Below, piece by piece: positions 60,632 through 64,000 of a stretch of DNA of 64,000 nt. The notes beneath the pieces are model-generated. The model was not told where the DNA came from and did no database searches. It saw only the letters and a program-made list of their open reading frames with translations. The stretch comes from Anaerolineales bacterium (GTDB lineage: Bacteria > Chloroflexota > Anaerolineae > 4572-78 > J111): positions 372,001 to 436,000 of the forward strand of contig JACKAU010000004.1 of the NCBI GenBank assembly GCA_020634855.1, written 5' to 3'. Both the position numbers and the translations under genes were made by a program. Every line of letters starts with the position of its first letter. The stretch's first letter is position 1.

Positions 60632-61822
60632 CTACCCAAACGTGGCCAGCTTGGCGGTCACATCCTCAAGTTGGGTTTCAATATAGCGGTAATACCGCTG
60701 GAACACCGACCAGTCGCGGCCGCCACGTAAAAATTCGCTTTCATCGGTCGGTTTGTGGTCCAGTATCGTTTGATATCGATCTTGGTACAGGCGCAGGTTG
60801 GGTTCCAGGTCGAAACAGTGGGGATCATAGAGATACTTTTCCGTCTGTTTAGTTTTCTTCGAGTCGGGCGGCTCTAGCAAAAACAGATGAAAGTCGGTAT
60901 CATAAACATCGTTCGCCTGGCGAATGTCACGGGTTTTGATCAGCGCTCCGTGCCGGGCCGGCAGCCAGCCAAATTCCAGCAGGCTGTCGTGAGCGTCTTC
61001 ATCCTGCAGAATAGCATCAAAATTGTCCAGCGGAAATTCGGCGCAGCGCAAGACCAGATTGATGTATTCGTTGGCCGGGATGGCCAACGAGTGGCGAAAC
61101 ATTCTGCCGCCGACTTTGGTGGGAGGCCAAATACTGGCGGCCGCCAGGGCATTATGAGTCACGTGGGCGCAGTTATCGTGCAGTCCGTCCCAGTGATACG
61201 CTTTTGGGCCGCTTCGGTATTGGTTGTTGAGGGCATTAAGAAACAGGATCATTTCCTGCATCATCGCTTTGGTTACGGGCACCCTGGCGCAAAAGATGGA
61301 ACGGGCAAAAGTCAGGGCAAAGTCGGTGCCAACCGACTCCTCCCGGGCAAAATCGATCAGGCTTTTATCTTTGACCTCATCCAGCAGTTCAACGCCGTTG
61401 TACACCCCCAGGTCGATGGCTTGCTGGGCTACGGCTTCGACCGCCTGTTCGGTGACCCGATCATCCGGCCCCAGATTGCCGTCATAGAACAGTTTTCGGC
61501 CCGGAATGGCCAGCCAATTGGCGTTTTTGGTATAACGGTTTACGGTCACACCAACCCCATCATTCGCCGCGTCCGAATCTTCACATATACAGAGCTGAGG
61601 ATAGTCTGACTTTGGATCACGACAAGCGCCGTGCAAATACATGACCGAGTGTCCGGGGACGCCGCCGATGACATGATCTTTACCGCGAAATTGGCTGAGC
61701 GCGCACAACTCAACATAGTACGGAAAGAGCGTATCGTAAACCGGATCGGGCCGATGCTCGGGCGGCAGGTTGCCCACATTTAGGTTATAATCCGCTTTCA
61801 TTGAAAAAATACTGTAAGCCAT
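60632..61822 (-). CDS. Unknown protein, possible permuted papain-like fold
   Basis: 396 residues, soluble, no named family recognised. Two motifs stand out: VIGGVPGHSVMYLHGAC near residue 52, and HWDGLHDNCAHVTHNALAA near residue 210. A 'GH' strand followed much later by 'NC' at a helix start is the order seen in circularly permuted NlpC/P60 proteins (LRAT and DUF4105-like), where the Cys and His are catalytic. The remainder is helical and charged. It is a single gene with no helpful neighbours. The assignment is a hypothesis. Confidence 0.6.
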   Translation of the reverse strand: MAYSIFSMKADYNLNVGNLPPEHRPDPVYDTLFPYYVELCALSQFRGKDHVIGGVPGHSVMYLHGACRDPKSDYPQLCICEDSDAANDGVGVTVNRYTKNANWLAIPGRKLFYDGNLGPDDRVTEQAVEAVAQQAIDLGVYNGVELLDEVKDKSLIDFAREESVGTDFALTFARSIFCARVPVTKAMMQEMILFLNALNNQYRSGPKAYHWDGLHDNCAHVTHNALAAASIWPPTKVGGRMFRHSLAIPANEYINLVLRCAEFPLDNFDAILQDEDAHDSLLEFGWLPARHGALIKTRDIRQANDVYDTDFHLFLLEPPDSKKTKQTEKYLYDPHCFDLEPNLRLYQDRYQTILDHKPTDESEFLRGGRDWSVFQRYYRYIETQLEDVTAKLATFG

Positions 61823-61877
61823 CTTAATCTCCCTTTATATTGTTGCGTCATGGGGCTACTCATTTTTACCACAGAAT

Positions 61878-62035
61878 AGGGTAATTGTGAAGCCCCACCA
61901 TCGCGAGAGATCGAGCCCCAGCTTCAGCGGATGGCTCGCACCGGCCAGGGGATCGAGGCTGTGAGACAAGTCACGAAGCTGACCGGCGCCGGGTTGCGTA
62001 TGGCCAAGGATGATGCGGATAGTTTGATGCCTTAA
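61878..62035 (+). pseudogene. Fragment similar to the L7/L12 C-terminal domain
   Basis: The plus strand reads REIEPQLQRMARTGQGIEAV and then RQVTKLTGAGLRMAKDDADS, LMP and stop. The pattern I-x-A-V-x-x-x-x-x-x-T-G-x-G-L-x-x-A-K-D is that of the ribosomal L7/L12 C-terminal domain, also found in short stand-alone bacterial proteins. There is no good start: ATG 61931 would give only 34 residues, and a stop lies just before 61878. I take it for a gene remnant. Confidence 0.45.
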
Positions 62036-62062
62036 AGGGCTAAGACGATAAACGTTTTGGCT

Positions 62063-62383
62063 CTAATTCGGAGCATGGTACAACGGCGTTTTCTTGACCG
62101 CCTGATCCATTTCGGCCGGCGTTAACAGTTCGACCACCTGGTCAACCGTTATGGTGCCGTTAACAATGCCCGTGGCGGCGATGGCCATCGCGCTTTCTTT
62201 GTCAGGCATATCGACAATAATGTAGTAGCTGGGGCCAACGCTGGAAAAATAGAGACATTCTAGGGAACCCCCGGCCGACGCAAAAATCTGGCGGGCCGAT
62301 TCATAGCGGCCGGTACCCCCTTCTTTTATGAGCTTCTTGACACCTTCTGCTGTGTACGTGCCCTGAACAAAATACCTTGTCAT
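62063..62383 (-). CDS. GYD-domain protein
   Basis: 106 residues matching the GYD family of small dimeric alpha-beta proteins: YFVQGTYTAEGVKKLIKEGG, YYIIVDMPDKESAMAIA, VNGTITVDQVVELLTPAEM. Function unknown. GAGGAGG is placed well before the ATG. A tiny open frame lies directly upstream (62417-62521) and may be part of the same operon. Confidence 0.85.
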   Translation of the reverse strand: MTRYFVQGTYTAEGVKKLIKEGGTGRYESARQIFASAGGSLECLYFSSVGPSYYIIVDMPDKESAMAIAATGIVNGTITVDQVVELLTPAEMDQAVKKTPLYHAPN

Positions 62384-62416
62384 TATTTTGCCTCCTCATT
62401 GAGTAAAAATTTTATG

Positions 62417-62521
62417 CTAATCAACATCAGCGCATTTTTGGACAAAATCGAGTGAGTCTTGGTTAAACGTAGCAAAACTATCGGCAAGTTGTTGGGCATT
62501 TGTCTTGGTTGACGTTGTCAT
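62417..62521 (-). CDS. Possible 34-residue peptide gene
   Basis: MTTSTKTNAQQLADSFATFN followed by QDSLDFVQKCADVD. AGGGGA lies 6 bases before the ATG, and composition and helix pattern look protein-like. It is 33 bases upstream of the GYD gene in the same direction. It may be a true small gene, a leader peptide or a truncated phasin-like N-terminus. Confidence 0.4.
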   Translation of the reverse strand: MTTSTKTNAQQLADSFATFNQDSLDFVQKCADVD

Positions 62522-62934
62522 AAGTTATCCCCTAATAGTTAGTCTGACATACTGATCAATAAATCAGTGTCTTTCAAATCTCTCCGACATAATGGGTCTG
62601 CTCTTAAGAAACATTTCTTTCGCGAATCAGATCATTATAAGCCTCGCTTTCCTCTCGTAACTTAATCAGAGCTATTCGATTGACGCCGTTTATAAGTACG
62701 TAGTTGAAATTGGGCTGGAAAAACTTCAAGCGTGGATATTGAAAAGTGGTTGGGGATTACTTGATTATATCACACTTTTCGTTAAAAGGTAGTACAATTT
62801 TCGCCATCCAATCCGCGCCGGTATCGGAATCCCAACAATCACTTTGGTGGCAAACGGCTGTAAGTGGGGGCAGCCCGGTAAATTGCCTGTCATTTTCTAA
62901 CCTCAAGAGATGAGAATGGCGAAGCGCGACCGGC
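62522..62934. other. AT-rich gap with one inverted repeat
   Basis: About 410 bases. ACTGAT and ATCAGT at 62551-62568, separated by six bases, could be an operator for the small-peptide/GYD operon. Otherwise I see no gene or terminator. Confidence 0.35.
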
Positions 62935-63351
62935 TTACTCCGGCAGCGAGATGGCCCCGATCTGGCGCATCAGGTCAAACAGATCGATTTCAAGCCACTC
63001 TTCGACCACTTTATGGTGGTCCAGCCGATAGATCGTCATCCCTTTGATTGTTACTTCCCGGCCGGTGGCGGCTACGTCCATAAATTCGCCATCGTGCAGG
63101 CTGTAGCGAATCCAGCGGCAGGCCACCCGGTCGCCGGCGGCAATCACATCATCCACTCGACCGCCAAAAGCGGGAAACGCATCACGCAGCAAGGTTACGG
63201 CTTGTTTAAGCCCCCAGCAGTCGGCCGGAAACAGACTGCTATGAAGCACATAGTCCGCCGCCACCCATTCATCCACCACGGCTAGATCGCCTTGCAACCA
63301 CAGTTTTTTGAATAGACGCTCTACAATGATTTTGTGTTGGTCGATGGTCAT
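62935..63351 (-). CDS. SnoaL-like / NTF2-fold protein
   Basis: 138 residues: NTF2-type helix start (HKIIVERLFKKLWLQGDLAV), VDEWVAADYVLHSSLFP, GDRVACRWIRYSLHDGEF and a final IYRLDHHKVVEEWLEIDLFD with the 'VVEEW' typical of ester-cyclase-like proteins. Possible small-molecule isomerase or cyclase; the substrate is unknown. It is related in type, not closely in sequence, to the proteins at 15513 and 63684. Confidence 0.8.
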   Translation of the reverse strand: MTIDQHKIIVERLFKKLWLQGDLAVVDEWVAADYVLHSSLFPADCWGLKQAVTLLRDAFPAFGGRVDDVIAAGDRVACRWIRYSLHDGEFMDVAATGREVTIKGMTIYRLDHHKVVEEWLEIDLFDLMRQIGAISLPE

Positions 63352-63683
63352 AGAATGCCTCTTTTTTGGAAACTTCTGCTGTATAACCTATGTTTCTAGG
63401 ATTGGGAAATAAATAACTGCCTCAATTACCCGTAGTGCATAACGTGGCGAAGCCACAGCCAAAAATAGGACACGGATTAGACGGATCATACGGATTAACA
63501 CGGATAAAATAAATTTAGATCAGTGAAAAATCCGTTCAATCCGTGTCATCCGTAGCCTATAATTTTCGCGGGTGGCGCAAATTTGCCGCACCAACACCGT
63601 AGTGTGTAGCTGATAGTGATACGGAATACGCACTATGCAATAGGGTGTACCGTAAAAATGCGGAAGTTATTTGATCCTCGAAC
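63352..63683. repeat. Gap holding a 'CACGGATTAGACGGAT' inverted repeat
   Basis: The left arm at 63469-63511 (GGACACGGATTAGACGGATC, then ACGGATTAACACGGAT) and the right arm at 63530-63554 (ATCCGTTCAATCCGTGTCAT, then CCGT) pair over most of their length. This word set is common in intergenic elements of environmental bacteria. Nothing else is seen in the 332 bases. Confidence 0.5.
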
Positions 63684-63998
63684 CTAACCGGCGCCGATAA
63701 TCTCGGCCGTGTCAGCCGCTTCAAAGAAATGGGTCATCTTGCCGTCTTTGAGGGTTGTCACGTGGACCACATTGGCCTTGAAGCGCTTGCCCGTCTCCTT
63801 CCAAACCCCGGTGAGGTAGCCCACCATGACCACCTTGTCGCCACTGCCAAAAAACTCCTGAACGTCGATGGTAAATCCGTCGTAACATTCGGGTATCGGA
63901 GCGAAGACGTTCTGCACCACCGTCTGCGGTCCAACGACCACCCCATCGCCTGATACATACGGAAATCCGGGGCTGACGTGCCATTCAACCTCCGGGTG
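63684..63998 (-). CDS. SnoaL-like protein, 5' end outside window
   Basis: The minus frame is open from the window edge: HPEVEWHVSPGFPYVSGDGV, then VVGPQTVVQNVFAPIPECYD, FFGSGDKVVMVGYLTGVWKE and FKANVVHVTTLKDGKMTHFF. This is the SnoaL/limonene-epoxide-hydrolase-like NTF2 fold. At least the first 20 or so residues lie beyond 64000. A GTG at 63941 is internal, not the start. Confidence 0.8.
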   Translation of the reverse strand, partial: HPEVEWHVSPGFPYVSGDGVVVGPQTVVQNVFAPIPECYDGFTIDVQEFFGSGDKVVMVGYLTGVWKETGKRFKANVVHVTTLKDGKMTHFFEAADTAEIIGAG

Positions 63999-64000
63999 CA

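Overview
The window looks like a chromosomal segment of a Chloroflexota bacterium, probably Anaerolineae or a relative. This is inferred from gene types, since no rRNA or tRNA is present: very large BTAD/STAND regulators with WD40 or TPR tails, an FHA protein and a degenerate-PP2C protein with propeller tails, several B12-binding radical SAM enzymes, pentapeptide lipoproteins, and many short intergenic inverted repeats. Most genes look native. A less GC-rich island at about 24.5-25.9 kb and a decayed stretch at 28.4-30.6 kb look accessory.

Layout. 0-11 kb: the 3' part of bioB overlapping a FabF-type ketoacyl synthase; a frameshifted VTT membrane protein; arylamine N-acetyltransferase convergent with an iron-type alcohol dehydrogenase; the degenerate-PP2C/NHL membrane protein; an xpt-guaA purine salvage operon with its own promoter. 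11-16 kb: pentapeptide lipoprotein, ErpA-type Fe-S carrier, a lone B12-radical SAM gene with a coupled small protein, a small winged-helix-like protein and a SnoaL protein. 16-24.4 kb: a radical SAM cluster (two B12-radical SAM paralogues plus a SPASM enzyme in one operon, an FHA/PD40 membrane protein, a further B12-radical SAM enzyme). 24.8-28.4 kb: a nuclease-like pair (PD-(D/E)XK plus PIN), two PPK2-type kinases and a HicAB toxin-antitoxin pair. 28.4-30.6 kb: a 21-bp repeat array and a lipoprotein gene broken into many frames.

31-42 kb is one long operon behind a strong promoter for nucleoside and pseudouridine uptake and breakdown: ribokinase, nucleoside hydrolase, BMP-type binding lipoprotein, ABC ATPase, two permeases, an unusual ADP-ribosylglycohydrolase-family protein, pseudouridine-5'-phosphate glycosidase, a second nucleoside hydrolase and a PfkB kinase with an altered active-site motif. 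The likely flow is nucleoside import, base-ribose cleavage, then sugar phosphorylation.

42-64 kb: a VWA (BatA-like) protein, a DUF433/DUF5615 toxin-antitoxin-like pair, a 1422-residue BTAD-STAND-WD40 regulator divergent from an operon encoding a small protein and a SulP-STAS-cNMP transporter, a rhodanese, an FAD monooxygenase, half of an EamA transporter, a BTAD-AAA-TPR regulator, a VapBC-like pair, a frameshifted YkgJ protein, a 42-bp repeat array, a possible permuted papain-fold protein, a GYD protein and SnoaL-like proteins.

Most interesting: three 11-bp-spaced direct repeats in the divergent promoter of the BTAD-WD40 regulator, resembling a SARP operator; the 42-bp array built on a 16-bp palindrome, and two 21-bp-period arrays; an intergenic repeat captured in frame inside a radical SAM gene; and a DraG-like protein with altered metal motifs inside a nucleoside operon.
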